Origin: Tidjanibacter sp.
Lineage (GTDB): Bacteria; Bacteroidota; Bacteroidia; Bacteroidales; Rikenellaceae
DNA: 48,355 nucleotides
NCBI GenBank assembly: GCA_017936005.1
Contig: JAGBGK010000012.1
Location: forward strand, 1 to 48,355
Reading direction: 5' to 3'
Positions 26,158 through 34,402 of the stretch are shown one piece after another (position 1 is the first letter of the stretch; each line of letters opens with the position of its first letter). Below the pieces are notes generated by a model. That model was not told the origin of the DNA. It made no database searches and worked only from the letters and a program-made list of their open reading frames with translations. The position numbers and the translations under genes were made by a program.

Positions 26158-28107
26158 CTACCAGTTTTTCTCAACAAACACCTCAATAGCCTGATACTCC
26201 GCCATACCAAGAGCATCATACAAACGAGCCGTATTCTGAGTCCTATCCTCGGCCCTCTGCCAGAACTCCCTCTTGTCGGCACCAGGGAAGGGTACAATAT
26301 CCTTCTGCGAAAGGTGGCGATAGATGGCGTGGCGTTTGGCCACAATCTCCTCCGGACTCAATGGCACTGCCATATCTACCATACCGAGATTCCACTCCTG
26401 CCAAGCACCACGATAGAGCCAAATGTGGCACTCCTTATTCCAGGGCTGGTCTTTGGTGCGCTCCATTGCCTCAAACACCGCCTCCGTACACACACGGTGG
26501 GTGCCGTGGGGGTCTGTCAAGTCGCCCGCAACATACACCTGATGTGGCTGAATCTTTTCGAGCAACTCAACGATAATCTCAATATCTTTTTCGCCAAGTT
26601 CACCCTTCTTAATACCACCCGTTTCATAGAAAGGTAGGTTGAGGAAATGAGCATTGGTACGGTCATCCAAACCAAGCGAACGACAAGCCGCACGGGCCTC
26701 TGCCCTACGAATTGCGCCCTTCAAATCAAGCAACGCACGAGGTTCGGGTTCGTCTTTCTTCTTATTGGCGATAATATGTTTCACCTCGTCGTAGCGGTCG
26801 CCAAAGCCAAGTTCCCTTGCTGTGTCCACATTCTGCAACACCACGTCGTCATACACAGCAACATTACCCGAAGTCTGGTAGGCTACGTGTACATCGTGGC
26901 CGTGTTTCACAAGGCGATGGAAAGTACCGCCCATCGAAATCACATCGTCGTCGGGGTGAGGTGAGAAGATAATAACCCTCTTGGGGAAGGGAGTGGAGCT
27001 CACCGGACGAGTGGAGTCGTCGGCATTGGGCTTACCTCCCGGCCACCCCGTGATGGTATGTTGCAAGTCATTAAATACGTCAATATTGATTTTGTCATAG
27101 GGGCCACACTGTTCGAGAAGCTCGCCCAACGAGTTTTCGATATAGTCCTCATTGGTGAGTTTAAGAATTGGTTTATGCACCTTCTCACACAGCCACACAA
27201 CCGCCTTGCGGACAAACTTGGGAGTCCAATCGCACGAACCAACCAACCAAGGGGTAGCCACACGAGTGAGTTGCGACGCGGCATTATCATCCGTATAAAC
27301 TGTGATGTCGTGGTGCTCCTGCAACAGCGACGCAGGAATGGAGGAAGTAGGCTCGCCCTCAACCACTGCGCTGACAACCTGTGCTTTATCCTCACCCCAA
27401 GCCATCACAATAATGCTCTTGGCGCTGAGAACAGTACCGATACCCATAGTGATGGCCATACTTGGCACTTTGCCCTCGCCGTGGAAAAGACTCCACTGGG
27501 TGGTGATGGCACGGTGGCTCAACTGCACCAAGCGGGTGCGACTCTTGGCACTCACACCTGTATCATTGAAACCAATCTGGCCCTGCTCACCCATACCGAT
27601 AACCAGCAGATCTATTCCGCTTGCAAGTTTGTCATACTCGGCACAGTAGGCACTGATCTCATCCTTCGAGATGTGGCTATCAATGAGGTGGACATTTTCG
27701 GGTTTGATATCCACGTGGTTAATAAACTCTTCGTGGATACGATAGTTGCGACTCTGATGCTCTTGGGCTGTAATGGGATAGAACTCGTCAATGGAGTAGA
27801 CCGACACTCGCTTGAAACTAACCTCTCCACGAGCGCACCTTGCAGCAAGTTCGCGATAGAGACCAACTGGGGTACGTCCGGTTGTAAGTCCCAACACAAA
27901 TGTTTTTTCATCCATTCCATAGTCATCCACAGGACTCTGGCTGAAATTTTTAATGGCCGCCACAATCCTATCGGCGATAGCCATTACTGCCTCTGACTCA
28001 GTGGGATAGACTTTTGTTGGAACTTTCTCGTAGCGATGTACAATATCATAGGGATTTACGCCCTCACGAAGTCCGCCGTGTACCGGCAATGTGGTCTTAC
28101 TTTTCAT
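26158..28107 (-). CDS. nagB: NagB-LmbE fusion: glucosamine-6-P deaminase-like plus PIG-L/LmbE deacetylase
   Basis: 649 residues, cytoplasmic (no signal). Residues about 30-290 are a NagB-like sugar-phosphate isomerase domain and about 375-600 a LmbE/PIG-L de-N-acetylase domain. The LmbE zinc motifs are intact: SPHPDDD (382-388) and TDPHGTHR. The NagB half keeps the phosphate-loop region TTGRTPVG and the Asp of SIDEFY (D107, like E. coli D72). However, the loop that reads G-x-G-x-D-G-H-I-A-F-N-E in E. coli is GMGEQGQIGFND here (171-182), so the Asp141, His143 and Glu148 equivalents are Gln, Gln and Asp. NagB-LmbE fusions are common in Bacteroidetes. The fusion could pair deacetylation with deamination, but the altered site makes the NagB activity uncertain. 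Confidence 0.9.
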   Translation of the reverse strand: MKSKTTLPVHGGLREGVNPYDIVHRYEKVPTKVYPTESEAVMAIADRIVAAIKNFSQSPVDDYGMDEKTFVLGLTTGRTPVGLYRELAARCARGEVSFKRVSVYSIDEFYPITAQEHQSRNYRIHEEFINHVDIKPENVHLIDSHISKDEISAYCAEYDKLASGIDLLVIGMGEQGQIGFNDTGVSAKSRTRLVQLSHRAITTQWSLFHGEGKVPSMAITMGIGTVLSAKSIIVMAWGEDKAQVVSAVVEGEPTSSIPASLLQEHHDITVYTDDNAASQLTRVATPWLVGSCDWTPKFVRKAVVWLCEKVHKPILKLTNEDYIENSLGELLEQCGPYDKINIDVFNDLQHTITGWPGGKPNADDSTRPVSSTPFPKRVIIFSPHPDDDVISMGGTFHRLVKHGHDVHVAYQTSGNVAVYDDVVLQNVDTARELGFGDRYDEVKHIIANKKKDEPEPRALLDLKGAIRRAEARAACRSLGLDDRTNAHFLNLPFYETGGIKKGELGEKDIEIIVELLEKIQPHQVYVAGDLTDPHGTHRVCTEAVFEAMERTKDQPWNKECHIWLYRGAWQEWNLGMVDMAVPLSPEEIVAKRHAIYRHLSQKDIVPFPGADKREFWQRAEDRTQNTARLYDALGMAEYQAIEVFVEKNW

Positions 28108-28161
28108 AGCGTAGCGTATAATTATTTTATTTAGATTTGCGCGTGTGTAAATTTACTCTTG

Positions 28162-28169
28162 CAAATATA
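28162..28169 (-). promoter_or_regulatory. putative internal -7 box before the NagB fusion
   Basis: TATATTTG on the minus strand, 55 bases before the start codon, in a 105-base gap that is wide for this operon. No -33 element at the usual distance, so an internal promoter is only possible. Confidence 0.4.
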
Positions 28170-28212
28170 GGTCAAATTATGCGATTATATTCGCACTCTC
28201 CAATCTTTTTTT

Positions 28213-29613
28213 TCAGGTTCGCCAAAAGAGTCGTAGTTTTGTCGTAAGCATCGTTAGCAGCACAGAGAGAGTTGTGAGCAGCACTCCGTGCAAAAAGCCC
28301 AGCCACGGAGAGGCATACAGAGGCCACAGCAGAGCCACTCCTCCCGTAAGGTTAAGCAGAGGATAGACAACCAGATCGCCTGCAACATAGGCAACCATAG
28401 GGTTCTCTCCACACTTGGTCAAGAAAGCGGTAGCCTTGTGGCACTTGAAATAGTCGCACACGATGCTGAAAAAGAGCAGTGCAGAGGTGGCCAACGAGGA
28501 GGTCAAAAGCAGATAACTCACCGTTGCAGGGTCCTTCTTAACTCCCCCCTGCAAAGGCTCGCAACAGAGTCCGAGCAACATAAGCACAACCATAAGTATC
28601 AGCAATTTACGCCACAACACACTCTTGGCAGTATCCACTCGTTGCAACAACATCCACATTGCAACACAACCTACCGCACCAATGGCAAAAGCCATTCCTA
28701 TTTGGTGACTATTGATGCTCCATAGCATACCAACGATTTCGCCCACGGCCAGCACCGCAACCAAAGCCGAGAGAATATCGTTACGTCCATTGCGCCTATC
28801 CTTCGCCTCCACCTTCATACTATCTGACAACCACTCACCGGCCACCGAAGCGGGAATGAGGATAAGCAAGTAACGCACATAGTCCACACGCAGCAGCCAC
28901 CACACAGGCGAATAGCTCATAATCTTCTGAGCCCAACTGCCACTCACATCGGCTCCCAGCACAAGAGCACAAATAACTCCTGCCACAACTAATCTCACAC
29001 CCACACGTTTGGCCGTGAAGATGTAGAGCACGCCACCAAAGAGTGCCACATTGGAGAGGATAAGGATGATGATATTGCTAAAATTGAGGTCAAAGGTGCG
29101 TCCACCAGCATATGATGTGGTGAGCAACATAGCCACAGCCACTCCGTAGGCACCCACCTTCACAGCCAATGCGCCCCATTTGGGCAATCGTTGGAATCGC
29201 ATAAACATCGGAAACAGCAGCGCGAAGGCCACCAATGCTAAGCCCCAACTCCGTGCATCTTGTGGCGAAGATAGCACATAGGGGTAGAAGTGTTGGATGA
29301 AAATGGCAAAAAATGCCAACTGCAACCACCTCAACACAGTGTCACCCACAAGCCTCACCTTTGTCACTCCCCTACTGAGTCTGCTGCCCAACGAGAACGG
29401 GAAGGCTGCTCCCATAGAAAAAAGAAAGAAGGGGAAAACAAGATCCACCCACGTGAGGCCCGAAATGGCCATATCATATGCGTGGGTGGGTGGTGGGGTC
29501 TGTGCGTGATACATCCACGAAGGGAGTATTCCAGCCACAACTGTGGCCGACAGAACCATTGTAATTATGGCATAGCCACGCAGCGCATCAAGTGCATAGG
29601 CTCTCTGTTTCAT
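28213..29613 (-). CDS. DUF5009 membrane protein (HGSNAT-like acyltransferase)
   Basis: 466 residues with about 11-12 hydrophobic segments, opening RAYALDALRGYAIITMVLS, the usual start of the DUF5009/heparan-alpha-glucosaminide acetyltransferase-like group. Further family-like stretches are WVDLVFPFFLFSMGAAFPFS and the late KCGENPMVAYVAGDLVVYP. The lysosomal relative moves acetyl groups across the membrane onto terminal glucosamine. In glycan loci DUF5009 proteins are found beside hexosamine enzymes, but no bacterial reaction is established that I know of. The gene is 105 bases upstream of the NagB fusion and 77 bases downstream of the phosphoesterase, within block A. It could re-acetylate or transport-modify a sugar at the inner membrane; this is inference. 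Confidence 0.82.
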   Translation of the reverse strand: MKQRAYALDALRGYAIITMVLSATVVAGILPSWMYHAQTPPPTHAYDMAISGLTWVDLVFPFFLFSMGAAFPFSLGSRLSRGVTKVRLVGDTVLRWLQLAFFAIFIQHFYPYVLSSPQDARSWGLALVAFALLFPMFMRFQRLPKWGALAVKVGAYGVAVAMLLTTSYAGGRTFDLNFSNIIILILSNVALFGGVLYIFTAKRVGVRLVVAGVICALVLGADVSGSWAQKIMSYSPVWWLLRVDYVRYLLILIPASVAGEWLSDSMKVEAKDRRNGRNDILSALVAVLAVGEIVGMLWSINSHQIGMAFAIGAVGCVAMWMLLQRVDTAKSVLWRKLLILMVVLMLLGLCCEPLQGGVKKDPATVSYLLLTSSLATSALLFFSIVCDYFKCHKATAFLTKCGENPMVAYVAGDLVVYPLLNLTGGVALLWPLYASPWLGFLHGVLLTTLSVLLTMLTTKLRLFWRT

Positions 29614-29640
29614 CTCTCTTGTAGTTTAAAAATAGCTTGT

Positions 29641-29671
29641 GGGCTCGGCGAGGGCCAACTCCTCCGAGCCC
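29641..29671 (-). promoter_or_regulatory. GC-rich hairpin between phosphoesterase and DUF5009 genes
   Basis: An 8-bp stem GGGCTCGG / CCGAGCCC with an inner AGG/CCT extension, followed on the minus strand by ACAAGCTATTTTTAAA. It could end a share of block A transcripts before the inner-membrane and cytoplasmic genes. Confidence 0.5.
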
Positions 29672-29690
29672 CTTTGTTTCACACACCCGC

Positions 29691-31118
29691 TTATTCGGGT
29701 CGTGCAGTGTAGGTATTGCCAAAGCGGTCCACTACCCTAATCTCCACCTCGGCATCAGCACTCTTAGGCACTGCCTTGAATAGGTGGCTCGTGGGCACAG
29801 GTGCAATCCACTCATAAACAACTTTTTTCTTGTCGGAGCAGAGTTCATAGGCAGCCCTATCGTGGCCCGTAAACTGCTCCATAGAGGCGGTCTTCTTGCC
29901 GTTCTCCCACAGTTCCACGCTCCACTCGCTGTCCCAGTTCCACACATTGGCTACGATGGCCTCTGGCTCCTCTTTGAGAGAGCCGGCCTTGTAGGCGCGC
30001 AGTTGATGCTCCTTGGGGAAGCCCGACGATTTGTAGTACCAACTAATCTTGCCGTCCTGAATCTCATAGACTCCATAGCCCCTTGGGGTGCCGTCCAAAC
30101 AAACATCCCCCTTCCACCAAGTACCACACACCGAACCGGTGTTGTGTTCAAAGACACCCTCCTTGTGTTCGATATTGAGATTGAAGTGCATATGCCCCGA
30201 AATAACGTGAGTATTGTAGCCCTCCACAAGTCGGAACAATGCCGCAGCATTGGTGGTTTGATCAGCCAAATAGCCATAGTTATACTCAAAGGCTTTCTGC
30301 TCGGCAGTCATACGCAACGGAATGTGTTGTACAATAACCAACAGAGTGCCTTTGGGGACAAATTGGAGGTCGCCACGCAACCAATCAATGGTCGCTTGGT
30401 CGTAGTAGCCAATGTAGAAATAGTCCCTACCAACATAGAAGTTGTTGTTGAGCACCACATAATGCACCCCTTTCTTATTGAAGGAGTAGCGAATGGGGGA
30501 AAAAGTCTTCTCGAAGCCCACATAGGAGCTTTCGTGGCAGTCGCCATAGTAGTTCATATCGTGGTTACCAATGGCCCTAAACGTGGGGATACCTGCCTTA
30601 TCTGCCACTTTGAGGTAGGGTTCGTAGAGCCACGGCGAGTCGCCAACAATGTCGCCACAATCAAGGCTGAACACATCGTTCTTAACCTCTTTGGCCAACT
30701 GCACCATATCGTCCAACACAACCCCATAGGCCTTCACATCATCCAGCGAGGTCATCTGCACATCGGCCGTAACAAGTACCGTGTGGTGTCCGTTATCCTT
30801 CGGGTTGCGCCACAATTCAAAATCGTAGCCCTTGGCCCTACTCTCCTCCACTGCCACAAAGAACTGTGGACTACTACCTTTCACAGCCGTAACGTAGCCC
30901 TCCGGGGTTGTAATATAGACCTGTTTGGCCCTTCTGTCAAGAGGCAATGTGTAGGTGCCATCGGCGGAGGTGGTTGTAAAGTTGTAGCCATCCGTAACAA
31001 CCACTCCTTTTACGCCACCCTCAATTCCACAAAACACCCTACCCTGCACTACCGAAGGATGAGCATGGCAGAGAGCTGTAACAAGTAGCAGTGCTATTGT
31101 TAAAATATAGTTTCTCAT
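29691..31118 (-). CDS. secreted calcineurin-like metallophosphoesterase
   Basis: 475 residues with a signal peptide ending TALCHA. An N-terminal Ig/carboxypeptidase-regulatory-like domain (QGRVFCGIEGGVKGVVVTDG) precedes the phosphoesterase core: VTADVQM (motif I, Gln in place of the usual His), LDCGDIVGD, AIGNHDM, VQHIPL and SGHMHFN. The C-terminal strand domain (YKAGSLKEEPEAIVANVWNWD) matches the calcineurin-like C-terminal domain common in Bacteroidetes. It would cleave phosphomono- or diesters in the periplasm. It starts 11 bases after the stop of the GHL10 gene. With a NAGPA enzyme nearby, it hints that the target glycan carries phosphate, but that link is inference. Confidence 0.88.
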   Translation of the reverse strand: MRNYILTIALLLVTALCHAHPSVVQGRVFCGIEGGVKGVVVTDGYNFTTTSADGTYTLPLDRRAKQVYITTPEGYVTAVKGSSPQFFVAVEESRAKGYDFELWRNPKDNGHHTVLVTADVQMTSLDDVKAYGVVLDDMVQLAKEVKNDVFSLDCGDIVGDSPWLYEPYLKVADKAGIPTFRAIGNHDMNYYGDCHESSYVGFEKTFSPIRYSFNKKGVHYVVLNNNFYVGRDYFYIGYYDQATIDWLRGDLQFVPKGTLLVIVQHIPLRMTAEQKAFEYNYGYLADQTTNAAALFRLVEGYNTHVISGHMHFNLNIEHKEGVFEHNTGSVCGTWWKGDVCLDGTPRGYGVYEIQDGKISWYYKSSGFPKEHQLRAYKAGSLKEEPEAIVANVWNWDSEWSVELWENGKKTASMEQFTGHDRAAYELCSDKKKVVYEWIAPVPTSHLFKAVPKSADAEVEIRVVDRFGNTYTARPE

Positions 31119-31129
31119 AACTTGTTGCT

Positions 31130-32587
31130 TTACTTTTGTGCCTCTTGCAAATACTGGTTAATACCCTGTTTGAGAGCATTCCAATAGTTGTACATCTTCA
31201 CATGAATGAGGTCGAAGAGGAAGTAGCCGTCGCAGGCATTAATTGCAGCATCCACACTCTCGGTAGCCTTGGTGGGCACATTTCCATTTGTCCACCCCGT
31301 ACCATTACCCACATCGGGACCGCCAACTACCACACAATCGCCCATCACCTTGCTGTGGGCCAACTTGCAAAAGCCCTGCACACTCCACTCTCCACCGCCA
31401 TAGATGCTCGATGTGCTTGCATAGGCTCCAATAAGGAGCACGTCGAGGTGGTCTGCAAAGCCATAGTTTTTGTAGTCTGTGGTGGCCCATTTGTAGTTGG
31501 CAGCGGTGTTGTATTTGGGGCTTGCCCAGTTCACTCCCACATCATAGTAGGTGCTGTACCAACCACCAACGTAGGCACCGAAAGATATATCGGGATTGAC
31601 ACTCTTCACAGCCTCCCTCGCCTTGACAATGAAGTCGTGGATGGTCTTGACCCTGAATTCGAGCCATTTGAGTTGGGTGGAGCCCAACATCGCCGGCAGG
31701 GCCTTACTACCCGGTGCCATCACCTCGTTCGGCCAATTGACAATGTTCCTGCCAATGTGTTTTTCAAACTGCTCTCGGGAGGTGGCCGAGAAGTCACACA
31801 TCAAGTCGTCGTAGCGACAGCGGTCGAGGATGATGCCATCCAACTCCTCATAGGCAGCCAAATCTTTGAGTAGGTTACACACAAATTCAACAACCTCGGG
31901 GTGGGCAGGATTGAAGAACTTGGTGCCATAGGAGCTCACGTCCATCATATTTTGGAGGCCGTCGGCAGTGTTGAGCACCGTAACCCAATCGCGCTTGTTG
32001 CTATCACGATAGGCAATACCCTGTGCCTCCAAGCCATAGGAGCCGGCATTGCCTGCCACCATCGTATTAAAGCCTGCGTGCACCCTGAGGCCTGCTTTGT
32101 GGCCTGCCTCAATGAAGGCCTCCAAATAGTCCCAAGTTGCCGTGCGTTTCTCCCAATGGTAGCCACCACCACCTCGCCACGAGCCGAGTTTCTCCACTTG
32201 TGCCGTGTGGGTGGTACGGTAGAGCACATCGCCCATCGTTGGCCTGATGTCCACCACAATATCCGTAAAGCCCGTGTCTGCCACCTTGGCCATATCGCTT
32301 TCGATTTTGGCATTGTCGTTGGCGTAGTCGTGGAAGTTGGCCGCAGCGTCAATCCAAATGTAGCGGGGTTTGAGCGTTGGTTTCTCCGGCTCGGGAGTAG
32401 GCTCGTCGGGGTTTGGCTCGTCGGGGTTTGGCTCGTCGGGGTTTGGCTCGTCGGGATTGGGATTCTCTGGGTCCCACTTATCGTTCCACTCGGGTACGTA
32501 GGGATCATCCGGTTCGCCGCAGGCGGTGGTCGCCATTGCGACCACGCCCACGAGCATAAACATCAATAAAAATCTTCTCTGTTTCAT
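31130..32587 (-). CDS. GHL10-type glycoside hydrolase lipoprotein with NPDEP linker
   Basis: 485 residues; lipobox Cys at MATTACGEP. A linker of repeated Asn-Pro-Asp-Glu-Pro (about 37-65) spaces the catalytic part from the membrane. The barrel starts PRYIWIDAAANFHDYAND, continues FTDIVVDIRPTMGDVLYR and has the signature LDGIILDRCRYDD, with later GGWYSTYYDVGVNWASP and GPDVGNGTGW. It is closely similar throughout to the protein at 44764-46149 and more distantly to 1091-2401. The three share the acidic DR.RYDD loop that probably holds catalytic or metal residues. It lies 24 bases after the DUF5018 gene, within block A, where it would be the surface endo-acting enzyme feeding SusC/SusD. Substrate unassigned. 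Confidence 0.84.
   Translation of the reverse strand: MKQRRFLLMFMLVGVVAMATTACGEPDDPYVPEWNDKWDPENPNPDEPNPDEPNPDEPNPDEPTPEPEKPTLKPRYIWIDAAANFHDYANDNAKIESDMAKVADTGFTDIVVDIRPTMGDVLYRTTHTAQVEKLGSWRGGGGYHWEKRTATWDYLEAFIEAGHKAGLRVHAGFNTMVAGNAGSYGLEAQGIAYRDSNKRDWVTVLNTADGLQNMMDVSSYGTKFFNPAHPEVVEFVCNLLKDLAAYEELDGIILDRCRYDDLMCDFSATSREQFEKHIGRNIVNWPNEVMAPGSKALPAMLGSTQLKWLEFRVKTIHDFIVKAREAVKSVNPDISFGAYVGGWYSTYYDVGVNWASPKYNTAANYKWATTDYKNYGFADHLDVLLIGAYASTSSIYGGGEWSVQGFCKLAHSKVMGDCVVVGGPDVGNGTGWTNGNVPTKATESVDAAINACDGYFLFDLIHVKMYNYWNALKQGINQYLQEAQK
32401..32455 (-). repeat. 15-base tandem repeat encoding NPDEP linker
   Basis: GCTCGTCGGGGTTTG repeats nearly four times, encoding Asn-Pro-Asp-Glu-Pro units. 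The 15-base unit preserves frame if copy number changes. Confidence 0.9.
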
Positions 32588-32611
32588 AGGTCAACTTTTG
32601 GCCGTTTGTGT

Positions 32612-34363
32612 TTACTTCTCCGAAGCCGACTTGTCGATACAATCCACCTGATATGCACCCAGCACGAGATTGTTGTTGTCGATGTAGTAGAGGTGCATAT
32701 AATATCCGTCTGACGAGGGTACCAAAATGGCATCACCGACAGCATTTACGCCACCACCTGTACCACCACCCTGAACATAGAAGGTGGGTATCTCAATCTG
32801 CATTACCAACGATGTTGAGTCAATAATAGAGCCGCTAACGATCTTCATATCGCTCATATCATAGATGTAGATGTAGGTGTATTGTCCCCAAGCAGGCCAG
32901 TGGCCTACGCTGAACAACATTCCATAGCGGGCCTTATTGAAGGTCTTGATATCCATTGCGCAGTCGTTGGTAACGTTTTCCCAATCTGTACGAGTTGTAA
33001 GCACAATGGAGCCGGTCTGTGTATCATCAAAGTAGTAAACATTGTTCTCCTCGTAGAGAGACATAAGGAAACCGTCCGATACACTTGTACCAATGGCTGT
33101 AATGGCAGGGAAGCTCGTGCCGGGCACTTTCCACGTACCCTGTGACCAACTTGGGCCGACGAAACCGGTCAGTGTAACAATTTGGGGCTCGCCGACGACA
33201 CCATCCTTGATTTCCCAGCAAGCAATCGTGTTCACACAACCACCCACATCGGTACCCTCAAAGAGCACTACCACGAGAGCATCACCATCAATGTCGCCCT
33301 GAACACTCATACGGCCACCCAAAGGATAGCCCATCTGGTTGTCGTAGGAGATGAACAATTCGGGAGCCTTGGTGGGGTCATCGGTGCGCCAAATCTGGAA
33401 CAAGCCTGCACCGTGAGAGCAAATCAGCAGATTGCCTGCATCATCGTTCTTCACAAAGCCGGGAACGGCATTACCCAAATTCATAGTACCCTCTTTCTTA
33501 CCATTGGCCTTATTGAGCAAAATGGGCGCATCGCCATTGCCGGGACAAACCACAACGTGGCCACCAACAGCTGCGAGCGATTGATTGTTAGCTGCAATAC
33601 AAGGAATACCAATGCCTGTTATTTCGAGCCTCCAAAGTTCGGTCTCGCTACCAGGAGCATAACCATAGTTCACCTTCACGGGAGTTTCGTTCTTCACAAC
33701 GAGTTGGTACACCTCGGTGGAGCCATCGTGGGCCGTAATGGTAAAGGTTTTCTCCTTCGAGAGGTCAATGGTTGCCTTGCCGTCAAACGAGCCGGTTGCG
33801 TGGGGCGAAAGGGTGTAGGATACCTCACAAGCTGTGATATCGTCGCCATCGAAATAGGAAATCGCAATCTCCTTCTTTGTCTTATCAACGATACTGATAA
33901 GAGGCTTGCCACCACAATTTACCGCAAAGGCCAAAATATCCTTGCCAGAGAGTTTGGTCACCTCACCACGGATGATGATATTGTGCACCTCACCCCGGCC
34001 ATCGGTATACTCGAAGTGGTTATCCTTTGTGAGGTCAAGCATAGCAAGGCCGGGATTGAGGAAGCAGTTGTAGTCCATAGCAGCAACCACCCTCATACGA
34101 GTAAGGTCGCCAACATCCTCAATCCTTGTATTACTATCCTCGGGATAGAACCAAGGAATGGGGATAACAAGAGGCTCATCCAACGAGGTTACTTCCAAAG
34201 AGAATTTTGCCAGCGGATCTTTCGACAGCGGCTCATCCACAAAATAGGCCGTAAGGCTTGTGATACCGATTGTCTCGGTGGTGGGAGGCACATCCACGGG
34301 CTCTTGGCACGAATAGACACCAACAGCCATCAACAGTGCCACCAAAATACTATATCTTTTCAT
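32612..34363 (-). CDS. DUF5018-type surface lipoprotein (SusE/SusF position)
   Basis: About 583 residues from the ATG at 34363 (MKRYSILVALLMAVGVYSC); an ATG 36 bases upstream would precede the signal sequence. The N-terminal half matches DUF5018-type strand domains (ITSLTAYFVDEPLSK, FTITAHDGSTEVYQLVVKN). The C-terminal half is propeller-like, with GGHVVVCPGNGDAPILL, VKNDDAGNLLICSHG and GGRMSVQGDIDGDALVV, and resembles the C-terminal half of the BACON lipoprotein at 21645-23255. It follows SusD after 39 bases and precedes the GHL10 enzyme, the position of surface glycan-binding proteins. A binding role is likely; the ligand is unknown. Confidence 0.82.
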   Translation of the reverse strand: MKRYSILVALLMAVGVYSCQEPVDVPPTTETIGITSLTAYFVDEPLSKDPLAKFSLEVTSLDEPLVIPIPWFYPEDSNTRIEDVGDLTRMRVVAAMDYNCFLNPGLAMLDLTKDNHFEYTDGRGEVHNIIIRGEVTKLSGKDILAFAVNCGGKPLISIVDKTKKEIAISYFDGDDITACEVSYTLSPHATGSFDGKATIDLSKEKTFTITAHDGSTEVYQLVVKNETPVKVNYGYAPGSETELWRLEITGIGIPCIAANNQSLAAVGGHVVVCPGNGDAPILLNKANGKKEGTMNLGNAVPGFVKNDDAGNLLICSHGAGLFQIWRTDDPTKAPELFISYDNQMGYPLGGRMSVQGDIDGDALVVVLFEGTDVGGCVNTIACWEIKDGVVGEPQIVTLTGFVGPSWSQGTWKVPGTSFPAITAIGTSVSDGFLMSLYEENNVYYFDDTQTGSIVLTTRTDWENVTNDCAMDIKTFNKARYGMLFSVGHWPAWGQYTYIYIYDMSDMKIVSGSIIDSTSLVMQIEIPTFYVQGGGTGGGVNAVGDAILVPSSDGYYMHLYYIDNNNLVLGAYQVDCIDKSASEK

Positions 34364-34402
34364 AGGTTGTTTTGTTTTAATATCCATATTCAACAGCACT
34401 GT

